In this document: piece after piece, positions 1 through 6,546 of the stretch
How the letters are laid out: each line of letters begins with the position of its first letter
How positions within the stretch are numbered: the stretch's first letter is position 1
Made by a program: the position numbers and the translations under genes
Notes under the pieces: generated by a model
What the model saw: only the letters and a program-made list of their open reading frames with translations
The model's database searches: none
Told to the model about the DNA's origin: nothing
Assembly: GCA_964249915.1 (NCBI GenBank)
Contig: CAXUEL010000153.1
Span: 1 to 8,070, forward strand
Direction of reading: 5' to 3'
Source of the DNA: Lichenicola sp964249915
Lineage (GTDB): Bacteria; Pseudomonadota; Alphaproteobacteria; Acetobacterales; Acetobacteraceae
DNA: 8,070 nt

Positions 1-810
1 GTCGAACAGCCGCGCGCCCGGGAACAGCGCCGCATATCCCGACACCGTCAGCGGCGCCCCGGAGGAATGGTTCGCCGCGTCGGCGTTGTGCGCGTGCCCG
101 ACCGCCACCGTGCCGCCGGGCCCGGCGAGCCGGCGCATCCGCGACGCGACCCCCGGCTTGTCCGGCAGGAAGTAGAACGCGTCGTGGCAGAACACCGCGT
201 CGGCGGTGCCGTCCGCGAGCGGCCACGGCGACTCGGCGTCGAAGCACGCCAGCCGCGCGTCGGGGCTGACGAAGTGCCGCGCCAGCCACAGCTTGGCGAA
301 CACCAGGTCGCCGCCCGCGGCCTGCATGCCCGCGCGGTGCAGCGACGACAGGAAGTGGCCGGCGCCGCAGGCCAGCTCGAACACCGACGCCGGCCCCGGC
401 GGCAGCGCCTCGCCCAGCAGCGCCAGGCCGGACAGGAAGGTCGGGTCGGTCCAGCGATGCGCGAAATAATCGCCCACCCGCCCGAAGCCGAGCGCCGCCA
501 TCGCGTCGCGAAAGTGGAGGCGGTCCCGCTCGCCGACGATCCGCTCGCACAGCTCGACCGCCGGCGGCGGGTCGGGCGCATACGGGTCCTGGTCCTGCAG
601 CAGCAGCGCGGTCGCCCGCCCGGTCTTCCCGGCCTCGAGCAGCCGCACCGCCTCCGCTGCCAACTCGGCCCGCCCGGTGCGCAGGAACGGGATGCCGTCG
701 ATCACCGGCCACGCCTCGCCGTCCGCGACCAGCAGCGCGTCGCCGCGTGGCTCCAGGATCCGGCCCGATGTCGGGCTGCGCAGCGCCCCGGACGGCCAGG
801 CCGCCGTCAC
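1..810 (-). CDS. Class I SAM-dependent methyltransferase with Trm112-like N-terminus (3' end cut off by window edge)
   Basis: The 270 visible residues run off the left edge with no stop. Residues 10-44 resemble a Trm112-like domain: the strand pattern ends in W-P-V-I-D-G-I-P-F-L, the usual 'YPI.DGIPvL' signature, but the paired zinc cysteines seen in some members are absent. A Rossmann methyltransferase domain follows from about residue 140. It has motif I FELACGAGHF (144-153) for SAM binding, an acidic residue after strand 2 (D168), D191 before the adenine-binding region, motif IV DAVFCHDAFYFL (204-215) and a post-motif GPGG (230-233). The start is GTG at 810, which overlaps the stop of the upstream HD-like gene as GTGA, so translation is probably coupled. 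The substrate cannot be told from sequence. A small-molecule or lipid/quinone-type methyltransferase is as likely as a macromolecule-modifying one. The class call is firm; the role is unknown. Confidence 0.85.
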   Translation of the reverse strand, partial: MTAAWPSGALRSPTSGRILEPRGDALLVADGEAWPVIDGIPFLRTGRAELAAEAVRLLEAGKTGRATALLLQDQDPYAPDPPPAVELCERIVGERDRLHFRDAMAALGFGRVGDYFAHRWTDPTFLSGLALLGEALPPGPASVFELACGAGHFLSSLHRAGMQAAGGDLVFAKLWLARHFVSPDARLACFDAESPWPLADGTADAVFCHDAFYFLPDKPGVASRMRRLAGPGGTVAVGHAHNADAANHSSGAPLTVSGYAALFPGARLFD

Positions 811-1715
811 GACAGGCCGAGCGCGGACAGGACGCGCAGGTGAAACGCCTGCAGCGGCCCGGCATGCACCAGCTCGAGGTCGCCCAGCGCCTGGTCCACG
901 GTGAAGGCGCTGGCGCGGGCATGGTGGTGCGCCTGCAGCACGCGGTCGATCACGTCGGCGGCGTTGAAGGCCTGGCCCCCCGCGGTGTCGGCACCCGCGA
1001 TCGGCGCCAGCGCATCCTCCACCTGGGCCCGAAGCCCCGGCGGCAGCGTGTGCAGCTCGCCCTCGGTCAGGCGACACATCAGCGGCAGCAGCGCGTCCCC
1101 CAGCATCACCTCGCCGGCGAACCCGGTGTCGGGCAGCAGGGCGTTGTGCAGGTGGTGCGCGAGCCCGGCCAGGAAGGCCTGCGCCGGATCCGCCTCGCCG
1201 TGCAGGGCGATCAGCGCGCCTAGCACGCCCACCACCAGACAGTGGTCGCCGTGGCTTTCCGCCGGTTCCAGCGCCAGGCGCGGCTTGCCGGGCGAGGTGG
1301 CCCCGGCACGCGGCTGGCGGATCAGCCTGTCGACGAAGGGAGGCGTCGCCTGGCCGGCTGCCGCGCGCAGCCCGCCCACCGCGTCCCGCACCGCCGCCAT
1401 GGCGGCGGGGGACAATCCCGACGCCGCGTCGTCGTAGCCGCGACGCAGGATCGCCTGCCGCGTGTCGCGATCGACCTCCAGCTCGCGGAGCAGGCCGGCG
1501 TCGATGCCGGCCAGCCGGGTCGCGACCAGCGCGTCGGCTACAACCTGCAGGCAGACAGAACGCGGCTCGTCGCCTTGCGCCAGCGCCGCCCAGGCCGACC
1601 GGAACAGCCGCTCCGCGACGCTGTCGTCGGTGGACTGGTCGCGCATCCGCTTCAGCTCGGACAGGTCGCGCGCCACGATGGCGAACCGGGACAGCGCCTC
1701 CACTGGTTGCGTCAC
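807..1715 (-). CDS. HD-domain-like protein with degenerate metal motif, function unknown
   Basis: 302 residues from a GTG start; no in-frame start codon was found in about 95 bases upstream. The N-terminal ~120 residues are helical and acidic/basic with no recognised motif. Residues 155-190 look like an HD-superfamily core: H155-x2-H158, a hydrophobic helix, a loop, then L-A-G-L-A-H-H-L-H (182-190) in place of the usual 'LAGLLHDIG'. A later A-D-V-I-D-R-V-L (253-260) resembles the terminal Asp helix of HD proteins. The canonical His-Asp doublet is therefore His-His (187-188), so the metal site is altered or lost. A second His cluster (HHH, 263-265) follows the Asp helix. The stop overlaps the next gene's GTG, so the two form an operon and may act in one pathway. 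HD family membership is my inference from motif spacing; phosphohydrolase activity should not be assumed. Confidence 0.6.
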   Translation of the reverse strand: MTQPVEALSRFAIVARDLSELKRMRDQSTDDSVAERLFRSAWAALAQGDEPRSVCLQVVADALVATRLAGIDAGLLRELEVDRDTRQAILRRGYDDAASGLSPAAMAAVRDAVGGLRAAAGQATPPFVDRLIRQPRAGATSPGKPRLALEPAESHGDHCLVVGVLGALIALHGEADPAQAFLAGLAHHLHNALLPDTGFAGEVMLGDALLPLMCRLTEGELHTLPPGLRAQVEDALAPIAGADTAGGQAFNAADVIDRVLQAHHHARASAFTVDQALGDLELVHAGPLQAFHLRVLSALGLS

Positions 1716-1972
1716 CGGCCGGACGGACGCGGTCGGGCCTCGGGATGGCGACCGACCGAGGGCAGGCCGGATGGCCTGGGCACGGCGGTCGCTCGCAGAA
1801 ACGTCATGATGGCCTATCGTCGGGATCGGGGAGGGTTACATAAGGCGGTGCCGGAGCCCCGTCTGCCGGTCGCGGATCACGAACGAGTGTTGGCCGTTCG
1901 CCTGCCGGACGACCGGTCCCGGCGCCCGCCGCCTGTCCGGCCGCGCCGGAACCGGCGATCCTGCCGGTGACG
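1716..1972. promoter_or_regulatory. Divergent intergenic region between the HD-like operon and the 109-residue gene
   Basis: This stretch of about 257 bases must hold the promoters for both directions. The only AT-richer patch is around 1836-1844. Read on the minus strand it gives TTATGT (1843-1838), a plausible -10 box for the HD-like operon, but I see no convincing -35 at the right distance. A 31-codon frame on the minus strand (ATG at 1807, TGA at 1714-1712) ends within the GTGA of the HD-like start; it is treated as a finding, not a gene. No clear plus-strand promoter, tRNA or riboswitch was seen. Confidence 0.35.
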
Positions 1973-2302
1973 ATGACGTGTCTCCCCTTCCCCGCACCCG
2001 ACGGCGACGCCGACCGGCGGGCGACCCTGCTCGCCCGCTGGACCGTGCTGACCGGCACCGTGCTGCCGGCGATGGCGGCCGGACAGGGCTGGCCGATCCG
2101 GCTCGACCACTGCTTCAAGCGGGTCTGCCTGGATGCCGCCCTGGGTGCCCGCTGGGACACGCTGGTCCGCCGCCCGGCGGTGCGGCACCTGAGCCTGTCG
2201 CAGCTGGCGGCGGCGGTGGAGCACGCCGAGCGGATCGTCGCTCGGCCGGCGCTGCTGCCGCCGCTGAACCGTGCCAGCCTGCGCCTGCGCGGCAAGGCGT
2301 GA
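1973..2302 (+). CDS. Small conserved-looking protein of unknown function (109 aa)
   Basis: 109 residues from ATG at 1973; an in-frame GTG two codons earlier (1967) is an alternative, and neither has a strong Shine-Dalgarno sequence. The protein is soluble and helical, with no signal peptide or membrane segment. The most distinctive stretch is G-W-P-I-R-L-D-H-C-F-K-R-V-C-L-D (39-54), followed by R-R-P-A-V-R-H-L (66-73) and an A-rich helix with A-V-E-H-A-E-R-I. I have the impression of similar small proteobacterial proteins with a 'WP.RLDHCFKR.CLD' core, sometimes loosely annotated as GNAT-related, but no acetyltransferase motif is visible and I assign no function. Cysteines 47 and 52 sit in the conserved-looking core. 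It is the first gene of a plus-strand pair, 46 bp before the outer-membrane protein gene. Codon use matches the neighbours, which supports a real gene over the antisense frames. Confidence 0.7.
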   Translation: MTCLPFPAPDGDADRRATLLARWTVLTGTVLPAMAAGQGWPIRLDHCFKRVCLDAALGARWDTLVRRPAVRHLSLSQLAAAVEHAERIVARPALLPPLNRASLRLRGKA

Positions 2303-2348
2303 CGGAGCCTGTCGCCCTTGCCCCGGCCGATGTAGACACTCGTCCGGC

Positions 2349-3233
2349 ATGACACGGCGGCTTCCCTGGTGGACGGTCCTGGCGGCGCTGCTCCCGCCGG
2401 CGGGTGCCGCGAGCGCGCAAAGCGATCCGGCCGCCCCGGCTGCCGACAAGAGCGGCTACACCCTGTTCGACCCGACGCCGGACGCGCTGCTGCGCCCGCT
2501 GCAGACCGACCGGCCCGGCAAGTCGTTCAGCCCGTTCACCGTGGATGCCGGCCACATCCAGATCGAGAGCGACTTCTGGCGCTATTCCTGGGACCATTGG
2601 TCGCCGGACGACAGCACGACGCGCTCGACCACGATCCTGGACCCGAACCTCAAGATCGGCCTGACCGACTGGGCGGAGCTGGACGCGGTGCTGCCGTTGT
2701 TCAACAGCGAGGTAACGCGCAGCCGGATCGGCGGCGGCCGGGTGTCCGGCCAGGGGCTCGGCGACCTGCAGCTCGGCGGCAAGGTCAACCTGCTCGGCAA
2801 CGACGGCGACGGCAGCCGCGGCGTCGGGCTGGTCGGCTTCGTCGAGCTGCCGAACGGCGCGTCCGGGATACGCGAGGCGTCGGCGCAGTACACCGCAGCG
2901 CTGCCGGTCGTGCTGCCGCTGCCCGCGCAGTTCTCGCTCACGGTGGAGCCGGAAGCCGGCCTGCTCGACAACGCCGCGAAGTCCGGCCTGCACGGCGACG
3001 CCCAGCTCATCCTCAACCTGAACCGGCAGATCCCCGGCACCACCGTCACCGCGGCGATCGAGCTGGCGCTGGACCAGGACGCCGACCACGACAGCGGCGA
3101 CCAGAACACGATCGACGGCTCGCTGCAGTGGGTGATCGGGCACAACCTCCAGCTCGACGGCGGGGTCTATGTCGGCCTCAACCGCTCCGCGCCCGACTGG
3201 TCGCCCTTTGTCGGTTTCTCCGTGCGGTTCTGA
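2349..3233 (+). CDS. Exported outer-membrane beta-barrel protein, MetA-pathway/transporter type
   Basis: 294 residues. ATG at 2349 is chosen because it begins a clean Sec signal peptide: two arginines, a hydrophobic core (W7-L15), and A-S-A cleavage before Q24. The mature part alternates hydrophobic and polar residues throughout and ends in F-S-V-R-F, the C-terminal aromatic typical of outer-membrane barrels. T-D-R-P (53-56), the early 'dAGHIQIE' strand (67-73), 'LKIGLTDWAELD' (101-112), 'GQGLGDLQLGGKVNLL' (134-149) and 'VGFVELPNG' (162-170) follow the pattern of the family annotated as 'putative MetA-pathway of phenol degradation' or 'transporter' (PF13557). Members are thought to be outer-membrane channels, but the substrate is rarely known, and nothing here supports a phenol role. 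There is no strong ribosome binding site. The gene converges with gor, leaving only 16 bp between stops. Confidence 0.8.
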   Translation: MTRRLPWWTVLAALLPPAGAASAQSDPAAPAADKSGYTLFDPTPDALLRPLQTDRPGKSFSPFTVDAGHIQIESDFWRYSWDHWSPDDSTTRSTTILDPNLKIGLTDWAELDAVLPLFNSEVTRSRIGGGRVSGQGLGDLQLGGKVNLLGNDGDGSRGVGLVGFVELPNGASGIREASAQYTAALPVVLPLPAQFSLTVEPEAGLLDNAAKSGLHGDAQLILNLNRQIPGTTVTAAIELALDQDADHDSGDQNTIDGSLQWVIGHNLQLDGGVYVGLNRSAPDWSPFVGFSVRF

Positions 3234-3249
3234 CCCCGTCGGGCGGTGT

Positions 3250-4644
3250 TCAGCGTTCGGCGCCCACCGTCCTGGTCCGGGTGCGCAGCGTCACGAACTC
3301 CTCGGCCGAGGTCGGATGGATGCCGATCGTGCGGTCGAAATCCGCCTTGGTCAGCCCGCCGGTGACGGCGATCGCCAGGCCCTGCATCATCTCCGGCGCG
3401 TCCTCGCCGAGCATGTGCACGCCGACCACCCGGTCGGTGGCCTGGTCCACCACCAGCTTCATCACGCTCTGCCGCTTGCGCCCGCTCAGCGTGTGGCGCA
3501 TCGGCGTGAAGCGGGCGAGGTAGATGTCGGCGGGTCCGCGTGCGGCCGCCTCCTCCTCGCTCAGGCCCACGCTGGCCAGCGGCGGCGAGAAGAACACCGC
3601 CTTGGGCGTGGTGTCGAACGACCAGTCCCGCACCGTGCCGCCATACAGCCGGTCGGCCAGGATGTGGCCCTCCGCGATCGCCACCGGCGTGAGGTTCATG
3701 CGGTTGGTGACGTCGCCGATGGCGAACACGCCGGGCTCGCCGGTCTCGCTGCCGGCGTCGACCAGGATGCGTCCCTCTTCCGTGGTCCGCACGCCGGTGG
3801 TGTCGAGGTCGAGCCCCTCCACGTTCGGGGTGCGGCCGACGGCGAAGAACACCAGGTCGGTGTCCCATTCCCGCCCGTCCGACAGGGTCACGCGCAACGC
3901 GTCCTGGTGCCGGCGGATCCGGTGCAGCAGCACGCCGGGATGGATGTGGATGCCGCGCGCCGTCATCGCCTCCGCCAGCGCCACGCGCAGGTCGTGGTCG
4001 AAGCCGCGCAGCGGCAGGTCCTGCCGGTACACCACCTGCACCTCGGAGCCGAGGCCGTTGAAGATGCCGGAGAACTCGACGCCGATATAGCCGCTGCCGA
4101 CGATCGTCACCCGCTCCGGCCGATCCGGCAGATGGAACGCCCGGTCGGAGTCGATGCCGAGCGCGTGGCCCTCGATGTGCGGCTGCACCACCGGCCGGCT
4201 GCCGGTGGCGATCACGATCCGCTCCGCGGTGATCCGGCGCGGCGCGAAGCCGGGATCGAGCGGTCCCGGCTCCAGCATCACCGTATGCGCGTCCTCGAAC
4301 CGCGCCCGCCCCTCGAACAGGGTCACGCCGGCGTTGGCGAGCAGGCGCACGTAGATGCCGTTCAGGCGCGCGATCTCCGCGTCCTTGGCCGCCATCAGGT
4401 GGCGCCAGTCGTGCCGGCCGGGCTCCGTGCTCCAGCCGAAGCCGCGCCCGTCCAGGGCGTGCTCACCGTACTCGCTGGCCTGCACCATCATCTTCTTCGG
4501 CACGCAGCCGAGGTTGACGCAGGTGCCGCCCCAGTGCCGGCTTTCCGCCACCGCCACCCGGGCGCCATGCGTCGCCGCGATCCGGGCGCAGCGCACGCCG
4601 CCGGAACCGCCGCCGATCACGAGCAGGTCGAAGTCATGGGCCAT
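3250..4644 (-). CDS. gor: Glutathione-disulfide reductase
   Basis: 464 residues, the usual length for the family. It is a cytoplasmic FAD homodimer that reduces GSSG to GSH with NADPH. Visible in order: FAD-binding G-G-G-S-G-G (11-16); redox disulfide G-G-T-C42-V-N-L-G-C47 with following V-P-K-K; A-T-G-S-R (146-150); NADP-binding G-S-G-Y-I-G-V-E (183-190); R207 and R213 in the V-Y-R-Q-D-L-P-L-R-G-F-D stretch, which suit NADPH 2'-phosphate binding and point to glutathione reductase over lipoamide dehydrogenase; second FAD motif A-I-G-D-V (308-312); and the dimer-interface catalytic H443-P-T-S-A-E448. The ATG at 4644 has a good AGGA Shine-Dalgarno seven bases upstream (minus-strand bases 4655-4652). 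It lies 57 bp downstream of fpr and is probably co-transcribed with it. Trypanothione or mycothiol reductase is less likely given the residues above. Confidence 0.95.
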   Translation of the reverse strand: MAHDFDLLVIGGGSGGVRCARIAATHGARVAVAESRHWGGTCVNLGCVPKKMMVQASEYGEHALDGRGFGWSTEPGRHDWRHLMAAKDAEIARLNGIYVRLLANAGVTLFEGRARFEDAHTVMLEPGPLDPGFAPRRITAERIVIATGSRPVVQPHIEGHALGIDSDRAFHLPDRPERVTIVGSGYIGVEFSGIFNGLGSEVQVVYRQDLPLRGFDHDLRVALAEAMTARGIHIHPGVLLHRIRRHQDALRVTLSDGREWDTDLVFFAVGRTPNVEGLDLDTTGVRTTEEGRILVDAGSETGEPGVFAIGDVTNRMNLTPVAIAEGHILADRLYGGTVRDWSFDTTPKAVFFSPPLASVGLSEEEAAARGPADIYLARFTPMRHTLSGRKRQSVMKLVVDQATDRVVGVHMLGEDAPEMMQGLAIAVTGGLTKADFDRTIGIHPTSAEEFVTLRTRTRTVGAER

Positions 4645-4701
4645 GGGCGGATCCTGTCGCGGCAGTCTTGTCGGGGCCGGCCGCCGGACCGGCGACCGTC
4701 G

Positions 4702-5532
4702 TCAGCGCTGCGCGAACGCCTTTTCCACGACATAGGCGCCCGGGGTGGCGCTGTTGCCCTCGTCGAAGCCGCGGGAGACCAGCATCGCCTCCAGCTCCGC
4801 CAGCATCGCCTCGGAGCCGCAGATCATCACCCGGTCGTGCTCCGGGTCGAGCGGCGGCAGTCCCAGATCGGCGAAGATCCTGCCGCTCTCGATCAGGTCG
4901 GTCAGCCGGCCGGTGGTCTGGTATTCCTCCCGGGTCACGGTCGGGTAGTACAGCAGCTTGGCCGCCACGTCCTCGCCCAGGAACTCGTGGCGCGGCAGCT
5001 CGTGGCGGATGTGGTTGGCGTAGGCGAGCTCGCCGGACAGCCGCACCCCGTGCGCCAGCACCACCCGGTCGAACCGCTCGTAGGCGGCCGGGTCCTTGAT
5101 CACCGCCAGGAACGGCGCCAGCCCGGTGCCGGTGGCCAGCAGGTACAGGTTGCGCCCCGGACGCAGGTTGTCGATCAGCAGCGTGCCGGTCGGCTTGCGC
5201 CCCACCAGCACGACGTCGCCCGGCACGACGCGGCACAGGCGCGAGGTCAGCGGCCCGTCCGGCACGCTGATGGACAGGAACTCGAGCTGGTCCTCGTAGT
5301 TGGCGCTGGCGATGCTGTAGGCGCGCAGCAGCGGCTTGCCGTCCAGCTCCAGCCCGATCATCGCGAACTGCCCGTTCTCGAACCGGAGCGACTGGTCGCG
5401 CGTGGTGGTGAAGGAGAACAGCCGGTCGGTCCAATGGTGCACGCTCAGCACCCGCTCCGGGCTCAGGTGGCCATAGGTCCGGGTCGGCGGCGACAGCACG
5501 GACGTTGCATCGACGAGTTCCGTGTCCGACAT
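4702..5532 (-). CDS. fpr: Ferredoxin/flavodoxin-NADP+ reductase
   Basis: 276 residues from the ATG at 5532. The frame stays open to another ATG at 5592, but those extra 20 residues do not resemble the family and the N-terminus M-S-D-T is typical. This FAD enzyme passes electrons between NADPH and ferredoxin or flavodoxin. Visible: FAD-binding R70-A-Y-S73, G-P-L-T-S (93-97) for the pyrophosphate, NADP-binding G-T-G-L-A-P (135-140), and M-I-C-G-S (236-240). The C-terminus V-E-K-A-F-A-Q-R extends past the aromatic residue, as in the Azotobacter/Rhodobacter subclass of bacterial FPRs, where the tail lies over the flavin. It is probably the first gene of an fpr-gor unit and is divergent from cobA. 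Bacterial Fpr enzymes serve oxidative-stress defence, Fe-S assembly and heme oxygenase reduction; which partner applies here is not shown. Confidence 0.94.
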   Translation of the reverse strand: MSDTELVDATSVLSPPTRTYGHLSPERVLSVHHWTDRLFSFTTTRDQSLRFENGQFAMIGLELDGKPLLRAYSIASANYEDQLEFLSISVPDGPLTSRLCRVVPGDVVLVGRKPTGTLLIDNLRPGRNLYLLATGTGLAPFLAVIKDPAAYERFDRVVLAHGVRLSGELAYANHIRHELPRHEFLGEDVAAKLLYYPTVTREEYQTTGRLTDLIESGRIFADLGLPPLDPEHDRVMICGSEAMLAELEAMLVSRGFDEGNSATPGAYVVEKAFAQR

Positions 5533-5677
5533 TCCGCCCCATGCTCCCGATTGCTGCGCCGCACGCTGATCTATGGTCGGCCACACCGACATGCCAGCGA
5601 AAAACGCTCATGGCAGGGGGCGGCGTTGCGGGACGGTCGGGCGGCCGCAACGGACCCGGGCCCGGCCCGGACCCGGC
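5533..5677. promoter_or_regulatory. Divergent fpr/cobA promoter region with inverted repeats
   Basis: 145 bp between the chosen starts of fpr and cobA. It holds an interrupted inverted repeat: TGCCA (5592-5596) and TGGCA (5611-5615) flank AGCG-AAAAA-CGCT (5596-5608), an A-rich centre unusual in this DNA. A second, shorter one, GTCGG (5576-5580) and CCGAC (5586-5590), lies next to it towards fpr. These could be operator sites or a 5' hairpin. No strong -35/-10 pair was recognised. If either gene used its upstream alternative ATG (5592 minus for fpr; 5573 or 5591 plus for cobA), part of this region would be coding. Confidence 0.35.
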
Positions 5678-6529
5678 GTGAGCGGTCCGGACCCGCTCGA
5701 TCCGGACCGGGCGATCAGCCGGCTGCTCGGCGCGCGCTGCCCGGTGCTGCAGCCCGGCCACGTCTGGCTCGCCGGCGCCGGCCCGGGCGACCGCGGCCAC
5801 CTGACGCTGCACGCCCTGTGCGGGCTGATCCAGGCCGACGTGATCGTCTACGACGCCCTGGTCGATCCCGGGGTGCTGGACCTGGCGCAGGCAGGGGCGG
5901 TGCGAGAGTTCGCCGGCAAGCGCGGCGGCCGGCCGTCGATCCACCAGGACGACATCTCGGCGCGGCTGGTGACGCTGGCGCGCGAGAACCGCCGCGTGCT
6001 GCGGCTGAAGGGCGGCGACCCGTACGTGTTCGGCCGCGGCGCCGAGGAGGCGCTAGTGCTGGCGCGGGCCGGGATCCCGTTCCGCATCGTGCCCGGCCTC
6101 ACCGCCGGCCTCGCCGGCCTGGCGGCGGCCGGCATCCCCGCCACCGTGCGCGGCATCAACCAGGCGATCGTGCTGGCCACCGGGCACAGCGCCGAGGGCG
6201 AGTCCGATCCGGTCGCCGACCTCGACTGGGCCGCCCTGGCGCGGCTCGACCAGCCGCTGGTGCTGTACATGGCGGTGCGCAACCTCCAAGCCATCGCCGC
6301 CCGGCTGGTGGAGGCCGGGATGCGGGCCGACACGCCCGCGGCGGCGATCTCGCGCGCCGCCAGCCCGGAGCAGCTTCTGCTGGTCGGCACCCTCGCCACC
6401 CTGCCGGACCTGCTCCGCGGCAACCCGCTGCCGACCCCGGCGCTGATCGTCATCGGCCGGATCGTCGCGATGCGGGACGCGCTGGGCGGGCTGGCGGCGG
6501 ACGCGACCGCGGTGCTGGACGCGTTCTGA
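5678..6529 (+). CDS. cobA: Uroporphyrinogen-III C-methyltransferase
   Basis: 283 residues from GTG at 5678. The frame is open to ATG codons at 5573 and 5591, but that added segment is arginine-rich and unlike the family. The enzyme uses two SAM molecules to methylate uroporphyrinogen III at C2 and C7, giving precorrin-2 for cobalamin and siroheme. Visible: V-W-L-A-G-A-G-P-G-D (29-38) SAM loop, Y-D-A-L-V (58-62), the hallmark G-G-D-P-Y-V-F-G-R-G-A-E-E (112-124), V-P-G-L-T-A (138-143), A-G-I-P-A-T-V-R-G (151-159) and T-G-H (168-170). The protein ends after a single methyltransferase domain, so there is no CysG-type dehydrogenase/ferrochelatase or HemD fusion. About 28 extra N-terminal residues precede the core. 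It is divergent from fpr and converges with the PduO-type adenosyltransferase gene, which favours a cobalamin role, though a siroheme role remains possible. Confidence 0.93.
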   Translation: MSGPDPLDPDRAISRLLGARCPVLQPGHVWLAGAGPGDRGHLTLHALCGLIQADVIVYDALVDPGVLDLAQAGAVREFAGKRGGRPSIHQDDISARLVTLARENRRVLRLKGGDPYVFGRGAEEALVLARAGIPFRIVPGLTAGLAGLAAAGIPATVRGINQAIVLATGHSAEGESDPVADLDWAALARLDQPLVLYMAVRNLQAIAARLVEAGMRADTPAAAISRAASPEQLLLVGTLATLPDLLRGNPLPTPALIVIGRIVAMRDALGGLAADATAVLDAF

Positions 6530-6546
6530 CCGCGAGCGGCGGTCAG
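6526..6546. terminator. Hairpin shared by the stop codons of cobA and the adenosyltransferase gene
   Basis: CTGACCGC (6526-6533) and GCGGTCAG (6539-6546) form a perfect 8-bp inverted repeat around the 5-base loop GAGCG. One arm carries the TGA of cobA and the other the TGA of the opposing gene. It would fold in both transcripts. There is no T-tract on either side, so it is at best a weak or Rho-assisted bidirectional terminator, or a 3'-end stabiliser. Confidence 0.45.

Noticed and set aside
48..581. A minus-strand frame of 177 codons with an ATG start
   Set aside because: It is a different frame of the methyltransferase gene, giving an Arg/Ser/Pro-rich product; the frame entered from GTG 810 contains the SAM motifs.
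2115..3143. A minus-strand open frame of 342 codons opposite the outer-membrane protein gene
   Set aside because: The plus-strand reading has a signal peptide, barrel pattern and terminal Phe; the minus-strand product has no recognisable features.
3230..3252. Possible terminator between the convergent outer-membrane protein gene and gor
   Set aside because: Only CTGA/TCAG at the stops pair clearly; the inner bases do not form a continuous stem and there is no T-tract.
5533..5592. 20-residue N-terminal extension of Fpr from the ATG at 5592
   Set aside because: It does not resemble the family, the family-like N-terminus starts at 5532, and the stretch overlaps the likely control region.
5573..5677. 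N-terminal extension of CobA from ATG 5573 or 5591
   Set aside because: The segment is Arg/Gly-rich with no family resemblance. GTG 5678 gives a normal length, although the lack of a strong ribosome binding site leaves some doubt.
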